Below the pieces are notes generated by a model. It was given only the letters and a program-made list of their open reading frames with translations. It was not told the DNA's origin and did no database searches. A stretch of DNA of 64,000 nucleotides, taken from contig CAXXTS010000001.1 in the NCBI GenBank assembly GCA_963676345.2, positions 992,001-1,056,000 of the forward strand, given 5' to 3'. Below are positions 51,526-60,626 of this stretch, piece by piece (position 1 is the stretch's first letter; every line of letters starts with the position of its first letter). The position numbers were made by a program, and so were the translations under genes. Source of the stretch: G963665925 sp963676345 (GTDB lineage: Bacteria > Bacillota > Clostridia > Peptostreptococcales > Acidaminobacteraceae).

Positions 51526-52812
51526 TTATGCGTTGATACAGTTCCCTTTCATGAAATAAATCTGATTTTTACCCTTTCGTTTTGCCATATATAGACCTTC
51601 GTCAGCAACACGAATCAGATTTTTTATGCAGTGGTTGGTGTGTGTTACCCCTCCGCCACTGATTGTAATTTTCAAATTCTCATCAGAAAACTGTAAATTT
51701 TCAATTTCACTTCGTACTTTTTCACCAACAATTTTTGCGCTCTCTTCATCCGTTTCGGGGAGTATAATCATAAATTCTTCACCACCATAACGGCCAACGC
51801 AATCACTGTTACGGACAATTTGCTTCATACAGTCTGCAATCGATTTTAGAACTTCGTCCCCGACCTGATGCCCATAAGTATCGTTGACCATTTTAAAGTT
51901 ATCAATATCAAGAAGCAAAATGGAAAGCGGACTGTCATAGCGTTTAGAGCGTTCTATTTCTTCATCGAGTCGACCTACAATATATTTATGGTTGTATATC
52001 TGTGTCAGACCATCTGTAATCGCTGCCTTTTCAAGTTCTTTATTGGCCTTCTCTAAGTCTTCTCTCAAAATAAAGTTCCTGGAATGGGCCTTAATGCGCG
52101 CCATAAAAACACTGGCATCAAATGGCTTCATAATGAAGTCGTCTGCACCTGAGCTTAAAATATTGGATATGGTTTTATAATTTGTAATAGATGAAATAAG
52201 AATAATGATACTATTCTTGGCCTTTTGACGTAATGTCAGCAGCACCTCCTCACCGGATATCCCCGGTAGAATCAAGTCAAGTATATAAATTGCATACTCC
52301 TTATCTGATTCCAGTAAAGCTTCTGCTGATGTATAGGTATCAATATTATGGATACCGTGCAAATCAAAAATATTTTTTATTAAAGTATTCACCATGACGC
52401 TGTCATCGAGTACTGCAATTTCACGACTCATCATCTTATTGATAACATCATCTTTACGTTCAAATGCTTCGATGTAGGCTTTCAACTTTTCATCTGTAAA
52501 TGAGTCCTTTACAATGTAGTCCACCACACCAAGATCAAAAAGTTTCTTTCTAATGTCCATGCAATCAGTTGAGGTGAGTACAATGACAGGTATGTCTCTA
52601 TACTCTGACTTGGAAAGCTCACACATGAGCTGTTCGCCTGTTGTGTCTGAAAGTTCAAGCCCTGTAATGACAAAATGTATTTCGTCTCTTCGCATAACCG
52701 TCAAAGCTTCCATTCCACCAGCAACACAGTAGTATGTATGCCCAATATTTTCTACAACATCCCGAGTCATTTCTCTGATAAGCGTGCTTTTTTCTATATG
52801 GAGTACATTCAC
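51526..52812 (-). CDS. REC-REC-GGDEF diguanylate cyclase
   Basis: About 428 residues. Two receiver domains: REC1 (about 1-118) with FVITGLELSD, where the phospho-acceptor Asp is replaced by Gly; REC2 (about 128-250) with ILDLILPG carrying an intact Asp. The GGDEF domain (about 262-425) has YGGEEF active site and an upstream RNSD (RxxD) inhibitory site five residues before it. It should make c-di-GMP in response to phosphorylation of REC2. The start is a GTG after GGGGGGAAG, ten codons into the longer frame. No kinase is adjacent. Confidence 0.9.
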   Translation of the reverse strand: MNVLHIEKSTLIREMTRDVVENIGHTYYCVAGGMEALTVMRRDEIHFVITGLELSDTTGEQLMCELSKSEYRDIPVIVLTSTDCMDIRKKLFDLGVVDYIVKDSFTDEKLKAYIEAFERKDDVINKMMSREIAVLDDSVMVNTLIKNIFDLHGIHNIDTYTSAEALLESDKEYAIYILDLILPGISGEEVLLTLRQKAKNSIIILISSITNYKTISNILSSGADDFIMKPFDASVFMARIKAHSRNFILREDLEKANKELEKAAITDGLTQIYNHKYIVGRLDEEIERSKRYDSPLSILLLDIDNFKMVNDTYGHQVGDEVLKSIADCMKQIVRNSDCVGRYGGEEFMIILPETDEESAKIVGEKVRSEIENLQFSDENLKITISGGGVTHTNHCIKNLIRVADEGLYMAKRKGKNQIYFMKGNCINA

Positions 52813-53081
52813 ATGACTTCCCCCCAATAACAACCCTACCATATTTATAATTTTCTCTATTGACTATAAGTCTTGCATATATTAAATCACAGTCAATTAT
52901 CAATAGCAACTTAAACAAGATGGAATTAACTTGATTTTCATGCATATGTCCAAAATCTGAACACATACTTGTTGACCTTCCACTCAAGTACGAATTTAAG
53001 ACGACGTATGCTACTCATTTATACAATGCCAGTACTTTTTTGACCAGTGTTTAGAAATTATACAATTCCCCTCAATTTCTT

Positions 53082-53112
53082 TTGGACTCCGGGCAGCAAT
53101 AAGTGTTAAAAT
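53082..53112 (+). promoter_or_regulatory. sigma-A-like promoter for mtnN
   Basis: TTGGAC, an 18-19-bp spacer, then TTAAAAT, about 80 bp before the start. Confidence 0.5.
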
Positions 53113-53135
53113 GAAAACTGAAAAACAGCTTAATG

Positions 53136-53158
53136 AGCTGAATTTGGGTAATTCAGCT
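53136..53158 (+). promoter_or_regulatory. hairpin in the mtnN leader
   Basis: AGCTGAATT and AATTCAGCT pair over a 5-base loop between promoter and RBS. No long T run follows, so a role in mRNA stability or attenuation is possible but unproven. Confidence 0.45.
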
Positions 53159-53190
53159 TTCCAATACACCTTACAGAAAGGAAGTAAATT

Positions 53191-53883
53191 ATGAAGATTG
53201 GTATTATTGGTGCAATGCAAGAAGAAGTGGAAATACTAAAAAAGGAAATGAACCTTAAGCAAATGCTTTCAAAAGCAAAAATGGACTTTTACGAGGGGGA
53301 ACTTCTTGGTAAAGACATTGTTATTGTTACAAGTGGTATCGGTAAGGTAAATGCTGCAATTTGTACACAAATCTTAATTACGGATTTTGATGTTGAGTGC
53401 GTGATTAATGTTGGTATTGCAGGAGGGCTACATAAAGACATTTACCCTGGTGATATTGTAGTTGCAGAAAATTTAGTGCAGCACGATATGGACACTACAT
53501 TCTTTGGCGATCCAAAAGGACAAGTGCCGCGTCTTGACACATTTGACTTCCCATGCGACTCGAAACTTGTCTCTTTAGCAAAAAAAGCGTGTTCTCATGT
53601 AGACAAATTGAACACTTTTTCTGGACGCATTGTATCAGGTGACCAGTTCATTTCTAAAGCAGAAAAACTTGAAGAACTTCATACTGATTTTAATGCCTAT
53701 GCATGCGAAATGGAAGGGGCCAGCATTGGTCAGGTTTGCTACTTAAATAATGTGCCATTTGTTGTTCTGCGCTCCATCTCTGATAACGCAATTAATGGCT
53801 CACATATGGACTATGAAAAATTCTCGCACATAGCTATTGAAAATTCAGTCCATATTCTTAAAGATATGCTTGGTGAGCTCTAA
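53191..53883 (+). CDS. mtnN: 5'-methylthioadenosine/S-adenosylhomocysteine nucleosidase
   Basis: 230 residues. IGIIGAMQEEVEIL near 3-16 carries the catalytic Glu, GIGKVNAAICTQ near 50-61 the ribose side, and the end VLRSISDNAINGSHMDY near 194-210 the catalytic Asp. It cleaves MTA and SAH to adenine and the thio-ribose in SAM recycling. GAAAGGAAG precedes the ATG. Stand-alone gene. Confidence 0.95.
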   Translation: MKIGIIGAMQEEVEILKKEMNLKQMLSKAKMDFYEGELLGKDIVIVTSGIGKVNAAICTQILITDFDVECVINVGIAGGLHKDIYPGDIVVAENLVQHDMDTTFFGDPKGQVPRLDTFDFPCDSKLVSLAKKACSHVDKLNTFSGRIVSGDQFISKAEKLEELHTDFNAYACEMEGASIGQVCYLNNVPFVVLRSISDNAINGSHMDYEKFSHIAIENSVHILKDMLGEL

Positions 53884-53996
53884 AAATACATCGCGAGTTT
53901 TACAGCGTACGCACTCACAAATAAACCCATGCTAAATTCACAAGCTTTTTATTTGAATTGAACCCGTCGCTAACTGCGTAAATTATAACACTTGTT

Positions 53997-54028
53997 AGCA
54001 CCTCATAGATCATATTGGGGTGCTTTCT
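53997..54028 (+). terminator. probable mtnN terminator
   Basis: AGCACC and GGTGCT pair over a 16-base loop and TTCTTATT follows, about 115 bp past the stop. Confidence 0.55.
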
Positions 54029-54135
54029 TATTGAACAACTTACGCCTACGCAACCTTATTTGTTAGCCATATAGACACTAATTGATTTCATCTTCATATA
54101 AATGGGTATTATGACAGTCACAAGGAGGCAAATTT

Positions 54136-54960
54136 ATGATTGAATGGATAAAACAATTCGACCCAGTAACACAAGCACTTATCGGCACCCTCTTTACGTG
54201 GGCCGTTACAGCACTCGGTGCTGCTATGGTATTCTTTTTCAAAACCATTAATAAAACGGTTCTCAACACCATGCTTGGCTTTGCAGCAGGTGTTATGATC
54301 GCGGCAAGCTTTTGGTCTTTACTCGCACCGGGTATCGAAATGGCTGAAGAAATTGGACAAAACCCATGGGTGACCGCAGCAGTTGGTTTCCTTGGCGGTG
54401 GTGGCTTCTTATATCTTGTAGACAAGCTCCTGCCTCATTTACATATGGGCCTTGAAACGAATCAAGCTGAAGGGATAAAAACCAGCTGGCAACGCAGCGT
54501 CCTGCTCGTGCTTGCAATCACGCTCCATAACATCCCTGAAGGTCTGGCTGTCGGTGTTGCTTTTGGCGCTGCTGCAGCTGGTAACCTCCAAGCAGCCAGT
54601 GTAGCTTCTGCTGTAGCACTTGCTATTGGTATCGGACTACAAAATTTCCCTGAAGGTGCAGCTGTTTCAATTCCACTTCGCCGCGAAGGTTTCAGTAGAA
54701 GAAAGTCTTTCCTTTATGGTCAGGCCTCTGGCATTGTAGAGCCTATATCCGGTGTAATTGGTGCATACGCAGTCATTACCATGCGACCAATCCTCCCCTA
54801 TGCACTCGCCTTTGCCGCCGGTGCAATGATCTATGTTGTCATAGAGGAACTCATTCCTGAAGCACAGCGTGAAGAAGGCGGTGCTAAGACGGATGTTGCT
54901 ACAATAGGTTGCATGCTCGGTTTTGCTGTCATGATGGTTCTAGATGTTGCGCTGGGATAA
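54136..54960 (+). CDS. ZIP family metal transporter
   Basis: 274 residues, eight membrane segments. HNIPEGLAVGVAFG near 125-138 and QNFPEGAAVSIPLRREG near 173-189 are the metal-binding H/Q-N-x-P-E-G motifs of segments IV and V. It is of the GufA/ZupT type and should import Zn or other divalent metals. AAGGAGG precedes the ATG. It is followed by a two-way terminator. Confidence 0.92.
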   Translation: MIEWIKQFDPVTQALIGTLFTWAVTALGAAMVFFFKTINKTVLNTMLGFAAGVMIAASFWSLLAPGIEMAEEIGQNPWVTAAVGFLGGGGFLYLVDKLLPHLHMGLETNQAEGIKTSWQRSVLLVLAITLHNIPEGLAVGVAFGAAAAGNLQAASVASAVALAIGIGLQNFPEGAAVSIPLRREGFSRRKSFLYGQASGIVEPISGVIGAYAVITMRPILPYALAFAAGAMIYVVIEELIPEAQREEGGAKTDVATIGCMLGFAVMMVLDVALG

Positions 54961-55035
54961 GTACATTGGTTCATCATGATTAAGTGAACTTAATCCGCTT
55001 ACCAAAAAAATAATATTGAACAAGCCAAATAAAAG

Positions 55036-55078
55036 AAAACACCACGCTGTGCCAACAGGCACATGACGTGGTGTTTTT
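55036..55078. terminator. bidirectional terminator
   Basis: AAAACACCACG and CGTGGTGTTTT with an inner TGTGCC/GGCACA; lies between the convergent ZIP and MFS genes. Confidence 0.9.
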
Positions 55079-55099
55079 ATGTATGATACTCAATAATTA

Positions 55100-56299
55100 T
55101 TAAGCTTCCAGCTTCATTGCAACATAAAGGTTCCCAAAGGAAAGCAGGGCTGCAAAGAAAAAGATGTACTGTGGCCCAAAACGCATCCATACAATACCAC
55201 CAACATAGGCACACACAATGGATACAAAGTGGTCCATACTCATTCCAAGCGAGAGTGTCGGTGTGAGGTCATTGTTATTGATTAAAATCGTTTTTAGAAA
55301 GACCGTCCGAACCAAACTCATCTGTGTCGACATTTTATCAATAATAAAAATAACATAAGCAAAGAATACAGCAATTGTAATAGACTTTAATGTACCTGAT
55401 ACAAAGGTAGCTGTTAATACGCCGTATAGCGCATATACAACAATGAATGAAAGCGCATCGGCATACATGAGCTTTTTAACACCAAATCGGTCTAGCCAGC
55501 GTCCCAGTGCCGGAATAAAGAAAATACCAATACCTGCACCAATGATACTTAAAATCGCAATTGTATCGGCCTTTTTGCCGAGCAAGTCTATAAGGACCCA
55601 TGGTCCATAAACCATCATAATCTGCTTTTGTACCCCGAAAAGAATAACCAGATAGTAATAATACTTATACTCTTTTCTAAATACAAAATTAGACTTTTTT
55701 GGATGCAAGTCTTCAAGATCATAGGAACGGCTCAGCATAACAAGCAGGACAATAACGATTGAAAACATACCTGCTGCAAGAACAAAGGGCCACTTGAAGT
55801 TAGTTTCAAAACTAAAAAGACCCGTTTTGAATCCAATGAAGATGACCATGCCAGCCAGCATTCGAAATCCAGTCTCAATGCCCTTGTATTGTCCCATTCG
55901 TTTTCCAAGCATACCCTTTTCAGCCAGGTTAACGCCAATGCTGTCATTCATTGGTTTAAACACATGCATTCCCACTGAATTGATAAAGATGAAAACAAGC
56001 ATGATGTTAAATGTAGGTGTTGTCAGACCCAGTACAGCAATTCCAACCAGGCTCATTACCTGTGCAATAATTGAGATTTTAATGTCACTTAAAAAGCTCA
56101 TGCTTCCAATAATTACAACCGCAATCAGACCCGGCAGTTCTCTTGGAAACTCAATGAAGCCCCTTTGAAAGGCAGTGACATTGTAGGCATCTTTAAAAAA
56201 GTTAGACATGACATTATTGCTTAGGCCAAGTCCAAATGCTGAGACTGCGATAATTGCGAAGTAGATCCAAAACTGAACCTGTTTTTTATTGTCTGTCAT
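55100..56299 (-). CDS. MFS transporter
   Basis: 399 residues with twelve membrane segments. The N-terminal IAVSAFGLGLSNNVMSNFF and the middle RSYDLEDLHPKKS loop are typical of MFS permeases. Segment 1 and the FPRELPGLIAVVIIGSMSFL stretch resemble a Clostridia-type MFS of unknown substrate. Two terminators flank it, so it is a single unit. Confidence 0.85.
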   Translation of the reverse strand: MTDNKKQVQFWIYFAIIAVSAFGLGLSNNVMSNFFKDAYNVTAFQRGFIEFPRELPGLIAVVIIGSMSFLSDIKISIIAQVMSLVGIAVLGLTTPTFNIMLVFIFINSVGMHVFKPMNDSIGVNLAEKGMLGKRMGQYKGIETGFRMLAGMVIFIGFKTGLFSFETNFKWPFVLAAGMFSIVIVLLVMLSRSYDLEDLHPKKSNFVFRKEYKYYYYLVILFGVQKQIMMVYGPWVLIDLLGKKADTIAILSIIGAGIGIFFIPALGRWLDRFGVKKLMYADALSFIVVYALYGVLTATFVSGTLKSITIAVFFAYVIFIIDKMSTQMSLVRTVFLKTILINNNDLTPTLSLGMSMDHFVSIVCAYVGGIVWMRFGPQYIFFFAALLSFGNLYVAMKLEA

Positions 56300-56389
56300 A
56301 ATTCTTCCCCGTTCAATTTATTTTGTATCCCTAAATAATATCTGCATCCATCATACTATACTCCACAAAAAACACAAGGGCATATGACC

Positions 56390-56441
56390 ATAAAAAAGCA
56401 TGTGAGGAAGTGGTCTCTCTCCAACATTTCCTCACATGCTT
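56390..56441 (-). terminator. intrinsic terminator
   Basis: AAGCATGTGAGGAA and TTCCTCACATGCTT form a 14-bp stem, A's flanking on the plus side giving T's on the minus transcript. It ends the EAL-HDOD gene. Confidence 0.9.
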
Positions 56442-56457
56442 ACGTGCATCACCGGGG

Positions 56458-57663
56458 TCATAGCAGCAGTGAAATTGCATCAGCCCACTCTATTGACCTA
56501 AAATAATCTTCTAGTATTTTCACTTCTGTCAAATCGTACTTCTCAATATATACATCAACAGACTCATAGTCTCCATTCTCATAGGCCAGAATCATTTCCT
56601 GAAGGGGTGCCAAGACCCCACGTTCATATATCAGGGCTTCTTTTACGGTTTCTGAAAGTGGAATATATTCCAGTGCCTCATACATATTCATCTCAAGAAT
56701 AGCATCAATAACACTAAATAGTCCCATTAAAGAGGCTTCAAATTTCAGTGTCTTTAAAACCGTTCTTCTTGCAATCAGTTCGGCAAACTTGCTTCTAGAA
56801 AGCGCCAGCTTCAAAAGTTCTTTGGGTGTATGCGCACCCAGTTCCTGAATCAGTAAAATATTAATCCAATGCTTTAGTTCTTTCATGCCCATATATGTAA
56901 GGGCTTTTTTGATTGAATATATTTCTGAATTTTCCTGATTGGTTCCAACCACACGAAGAAGCCTATAAGACATTGCAGGGTCTTTCTCAATTATTTCAGC
57001 TAACTTTTGGTAGCAGGGCTCTTCTTTTTCAAGCTCACTTAGAATCCGCATATACTGGTTTTGAGTTGTATACTTCTTACATGACTTCTCAACAGACTTG
57101 GGCCTACTGAAAAAATACCCTTGAAACAAAGTAAAGCCTTTTTCAACAGCACTGTTAAAATCTTCTTCCGTCTCAACTTTTTCGGCTAAAATTGTTTTTC
57201 CACGACCCAGCGCCAGCCTAGACTGCTCTTCAATCATATCAGATGAAGAGTTGAGCACATCGAACTTGATTATATCTGAAAGTGCCGCTATACTACACAC
57301 ACTCATATCTCTTTCAAAATCGTCAAGGGCTATTGTATACCCTTTCTCTCGAAGCAACTCTAATCGCTCAATTAAGGGATCAGAAGGACAAACGTCTTCA
57401 AGCACTTCAATGATCAGATGCTTGGGTGACAAAATCTCAAACACGTCTGAATACAAGCCCTCTTCATCAAAATTAATGAAAACTTTACGGTTGTCAGCTA
57501 CTTTTTCAAGCCCCTCCTCAAACAATGACCCAGCAACAGCTAAAGTCGATTTGTACGAGCTGGTTCCATCATACTCATTTGAGTTTGAGCTTGATCTGTA
57601 TAGGAGTTCATACCCATACACATTTAGTGCTTTATCAAATATCGGCTGTCTTGCTATTAACAT
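56458..57663 (-). CDS. EAL-HDOD protein (YuxH-like)
   Basis: 401 residues. The N-terminal EAL-like domain starts LIARQPIFDKALNVYGYELL with ELLYR at about 18-22, DDFERD near 115-120 and AEKVETEEDF near 158-167. The EAL signature is partly altered, so c-di-GMP cleavage is uncertain. The C-terminal 200 residues are HDOD (KDPAMSYRLLRVVG; MGMKELKHWINILL). YuxH-type proteins may bind rather than cleave c-di-GMP. Confidence 0.87.
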   Translation of the reverse strand: MLIARQPIFDKALNVYGYELLYRSSSNSNEYDGTSSYKSTLAVAGSLFEEGLEKVADNRKVFINFDEEGLYSDVFEILSPKHLIIEVLEDVCPSDPLIERLELLREKGYTIALDDFERDMSVCSIAALSDIIKFDVLNSSSDMIEEQSRLALGRGKTILAEKVETEEDFNSAVEKGFTLFQGYFFSRPKSVEKSCKKYTTQNQYMRILSELEKEEPCYQKLAEIIEKDPAMSYRLLRVVGTNQENSEIYSIKKALTYMGMKELKHWINILLIQELGAHTPKELLKLALSRSKFAELIARRTVLKTLKFEASLMGLFSVIDAILEMNMYEALEYIPLSETVKEALIYERGVLAPLQEMILAYENGDYESVDVYIEKYDLTEVKILEDYFRSIEWADAISLLL

Positions 57664-57821
57664 CTCACATTACCCCATATCCATCCATATCCACGAAGCA
57701 CGCTAAGTCTTACGTGTGCCCAATTATGCAATAGCTTACATTTAAGTCCACCATTTTAGTGGGACTATAGTCCCAAGTGCATTATATCACCACTTTTTTG
57801 CTATTTCAATTTCGTTTTGGA

Positions 57822-58010
57822 CTAAATATCTATATGCGGAACTGAAATATGATAATCAGACAAATCATTCTGATCGATAATACCGAGCGCTAAGGCCTTT
57901 GAAACTGCTTTCGCCCTCGAATCCACTGAAAGCTTCTCGTATATTTTCAAGTTTATTTTTATATGCAATCCAGAGGCATTGTTATTAGACCTTCGGGCAA
58001 TGCCATTGCC
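57822..58010 (-). pseudogene. remnant of a LuxR-type HTH gene
   Basis: The frame ending with TAG at 57822 encodes INLKIYEKLSVDSRAKAVSK then ALALGII, the recognition-helix end of a LuxR/GerE HTH (usual text N-IYxKLxVxSRxxAVxKAL). Upstream the frame is cut by a TAA within about 60 codons and helix 3 is blurred. No start or RBS is present. It is a decayed regulator fragment. Confidence 0.72.
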
Positions 58011-58036
58011 CTTTTAGGTAGTCATAAGAAGAAACA

Positions 58037-58064
58037 CAAAAAAAGACCGTGGAAATCACGGTCT
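58037..58064 (-). terminator. intrinsic terminator
   Basis: AGACCGTG and CACGGTCT pair over a 5-base loop and T7 follows on the minus strand. Confidence 0.88.
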
Positions 58065-58079
58065 GAGATAGCAGAAAAA

Positions 58080-58262
58080 AGTATACAGTTTCTAAAATGA
58101 TGAAACTTCTAGAGCCCCTCGTGAGCTAGCGCTAGCAACCAAATCCGTGAAGCGGACGGTTTATCAAGAGGCGCGAATGAAATCCGTACAGGTCACCTGT
58201 TCTGTTCGCCTGACATATAGCTTTCATGCATTTGAAGAGGTTTTCTGGGTTATTAGGCAGCC
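58080..58262 (-). ncRNA. candidate structured RNA
   Basis: On the minus strand the stretch can form several stems: ACAGGT-G-ACCTGT (58200-58188) enclosed by AGGCGAA/TTCGCGCCT, then CCGT/ACGG, and the palindrome GCTAGCGCTAGC (58136-58125). A T7 terminator follows. It begins about 10 bp past the stop of the FMN-binding gene, so a 3' UTR RNA or a separate ncRNA is possible. It fits no RNA family I know. Confidence 0.4.
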
Positions 58263-58271
58263 TGTAGACTG

Positions 58272-58667
58272 TTAAAGCGATAGAACTTTTGGCTCACCTT
58301 GCATAGTAAATACAGTAGCTGTTCCCTCTGTAAAATAGAAAACTTCCATCTTATTGTCATCAGCACTATAGAGCTTAGTGAGGGTCTCTTGATTTGCTTC
58401 TAGCATAGCGCGACGTGCTTCAATGCGTTCGTCTCGTTTGACCTTGCCTTCAAGTCGAATCCAAGACCCACCTGACATTCCGCTTATTTCAACTTTAGGA
58501 TTTTCAAGCATTTGATCATATACCTTTTTCTGGTTATTTGTCACGATGTACAGCTTATCTTCAAATTCACATACTGCGCCAAACGGTCTTACACGAGGCT
58601 GGTCTGCTTCAACTGTTGCAAGATAGAATACACCGCATTCTTTTAGGTAACTTAATGTTTCCTTCAT
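58272..58667 (-). CDS. pyridoxamine 5'-phosphate oxidase family protein
   Basis: 131 residues, split-barrel flavin-binding fold: FYLATVEADQPRVRPFGAVCEF near 14-35 is the FMN phosphate site, and YDQMLENPKVEISGMSGGSWIR near 57-78 follows. Small members of this type bind FMN or F420 and reduce small molecules. It diverges from an HxlR regulator, which probably controls it. Confidence 0.85.
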   Translation of the reverse strand: MKETLSYLKECGVFYLATVEADQPRVRPFGAVCEFEDKLYIVTNNQKKVYDQMLENPKVEISGMSGGSWIRLEGKVKRDERIEARRAMLEANQETLTKLYSADDNKMEVFYFTEGTATVFTMQGEPKVLSL

Positions 58668-58769
58668 GATTTCATCTCCTTTTAGACGATTAGAAATTCA
58701 TTTGATATTTTTTTCACTTACAGGTATTATTATAGCAAGCACGATACAATATAAAAGTACGATATTTTA

Positions 58770-58783
58770 TGATACCAGTATCA
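58770..58783. promoter_or_regulatory. palindrome between divergent flavoprotein and HxlR genes
   Basis: TGATAC-CA-GTATCA is a perfect dyad 15 bp before the HxlR start; a further GATAC lies at 58790. Likely operator for the regulator. Confidence 0.5.
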
Positions 58784-58797
58784 GAAAGGATACCGTA

Positions 58798-59145
58798 ATG
58801 GATAAAAAAGATTTGTTTGGAATATGTCCTTATGTCACTACACAAAAGCTACTTTCAGGAAAATGGTCTCTCTATATACTGCACACACTTTCCGAAGGCC
58901 CTATTCGCTTCAACGAACTCAGAAGACGCATGCCGGGTGATATGACCCACACTACACTCTCTCGACAACTCAAGGCACTCGAGGCCGATGGCCTTATACT
59001 GCGCACGGAATATTCAGCAATTCCCCCAAAAGTTGAGTACAGTCTGACTGATATCGGCCATAAATTTGAAATTGTATCCAATGCACTTCGCGACTGGGGC
59101 AATGACTATATTGCATATTTAAATGAACAGGATCATGATTCATAA
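58798..59145 (+). CDS. HxlR family transcriptional regulator
   Basis: 115 residues. CPYVTTQKLLSGKWSLYILH near 10-29, RMPGDMTHTTLSRQLKALEADG near 48-69 and YSLTDIGHKF near 86-95 are HxlR winged-helix marks with the N-terminal Cys. The ATG after GGATACCGTA is chosen; the frame upstream runs into the promoter. It should control the divergent flavoprotein gene. Confidence 0.88.
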   Translation: MDKKDLFGICPYVTTQKLLSGKWSLYILHTLSEGPIRFNELRRRMPGDMTHTTLSRQLKALEADGLILRTEYSAIPPKVEYSLTDIGHKFEIVSNALRDWGNDYIAYLNEQDHDS

Positions 59146-59308
59146 ATTGAACTTGATAAATGGGGTACAAATCAAATATGAGATTATACAGCCACCCAAC
59201 AGATATCACATTAAAATAGACACCATACTACTATACTTGCTCTTGAATAAGGTCTGTACTTTGCTATAGTCTTTACTTTTTATAATCCATATTTTCATAG
59301 AGTCATAT

Positions 59309-59336
59309 TTGGTTGTTGTCCGTATTTTGCTATAAT
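59309..59336 (+). promoter_or_regulatory. sigma-A-like promoter of the membrane GGDEF gene
   Basis: TTGGTT, a 16-bp spacer and TATAAT. It rules out an upstream start at 59335 because the promoter lies across it. Confidence 0.65.
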
Positions 59337-59367
59337 GGTAACAGCCAATAGTGAAGGAGACATTTGT

Positions 59368-60531
59368 ATGATCTGTAAGAATTATTTAAATGCTGTATTT
59401 CTCTTCAATCGAATAAAGGGACGAGACACCTATCTAAATAAAATGTACGTCGAAACAACAAAACGCGGGGATATACTGGCCTTAACAATCAGTGGTATAG
59501 AAATACTATTCATAATACGACTGCTCTTTCTATATGGCGCACCACAAAATATGCCTATTTTAGAGAGGCATTATTTTTATGCATACGCTTCTCTTCTTGT
59601 AATGATGATTCTAATATATGGCGCTTCCAAGCACATACTTGCACATCCATCTTATAGTTTCCGTTTTAAACGCTACGCAACGCTTGTGGTATGCGAGGGA
59701 ACCGTCTTACCACTCATTTATATAAGCTGGCTGGATCAATATGCATATGGACAGGTCAGTGTCTATTTTTGCGCACTGATTTGCATTGCACTCTATCCCC
59801 TTCTTGAACCGATCTGGTCTCTGGGGTTTCTAATAATCAACCAAATCATATTTTCAATCGGTATTATGGTATATCAACCCGACCCGCTCATCGCATCAGC
59901 CCATATCATGAATACCATTCCTTTTATCGTATTCATGTGGCTCATTTCCAGACAATTTTTCAAAAATAAACTTCACGAGTACGAAGATGCAGATACAATA
60001 AGAAGGCAAAGAGATGAACTTTACCAGCTTTACAATGAAGAGTCTCTAACTGATGATTTGACGCATATAGGCAACAGACGTTTTATTCGGAAGCGCTTTG
60101 ATGCACTGCGCGCCACCTGTATTCATGACCATAAGCCCATGACCCTCATGTTTATTGATGGCGATGATCTCAAATCCATCAATGATCAGTTTGGACACAG
60201 CAGTGGAGATGCTTTTCTGAAAGTCATCGCAGAAGCTCTTAAAAAACATGGTTCCGGCAGCAATGCTGAAATTGGTCGCTATGGTGGGGACGAGTTTATT
60301 CTCATAGCCAAGGATATGTCTATGAATCTGGCTCGCGAAACGGGTGAGAATATCCGTCAATATGTTCAGTCGCATACTGAATTTAAAGAGGGGCTCTCAG
60401 GTACTGTCAGCATTGGTTTTATCGTTATCTCTGATAGTGAAATAGAAGATTTCAATACTGTTATGTCACAGGCAGATGCGCTGATGTATTCTGCTAAAAA
60501 AATGGGTAAGAATAAGGTGGTCAGCTTGTAA
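59368..60531 (+). CDS. membrane GGDEF diguanylate cyclase
   Basis: About 387 residues. Six or so membrane segments in residues 30-200 form an N-terminal sensory part, then a short helix (HEYEDADTIRRQRDELYQ) and a GGDEF domain with IGRYGGDEFILIA near 305. No RxxD inhibitory site is seen before GGDEF (SGSNAEIGRY). The start is the ATG after AAGGAGACATTTGT. It should make c-di-GMP at the membrane. Confidence 0.9.
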   Translation: MICKNYLNAVFLFNRIKGRDTYLNKMYVETTKRGDILALTISGIEILFIIRLLFLYGAPQNMPILERHYFYAYASLLVMMILIYGASKHILAHPSYSFRFKRYATLVVCEGTVLPLIYISWLDQYAYGQVSVYFCALICIALYPLLEPIWSLGFLIINQIIFSIGIMVYQPDPLIASAHIMNTIPFIVFMWLISRQFFKNKLHEYEDADTIRRQRDELYQLYNEESLTDDLTHIGNRRFIRKRFDALRATCIHDHKPMTLMFIDGDDLKSINDQFGHSSGDAFLKVIAEALKKHGSGSNAEIGRYGGDEFILIAKDMSMNLARETGENIRQYVQSHTEFKEGLSGTVSIGFIVISDSEIEDFNTVMSQADALMYSAKKMGKNKVVSL

Positions 60532-60626
60532 TCCCCTTTGAACCCTAAAAGTTCAACAGGATAACATCAAGCTTTGCCAGATTTCTTGCATTTTAAAGCA
60601 CCCTAAAATAATTATGGAGGATTTAA

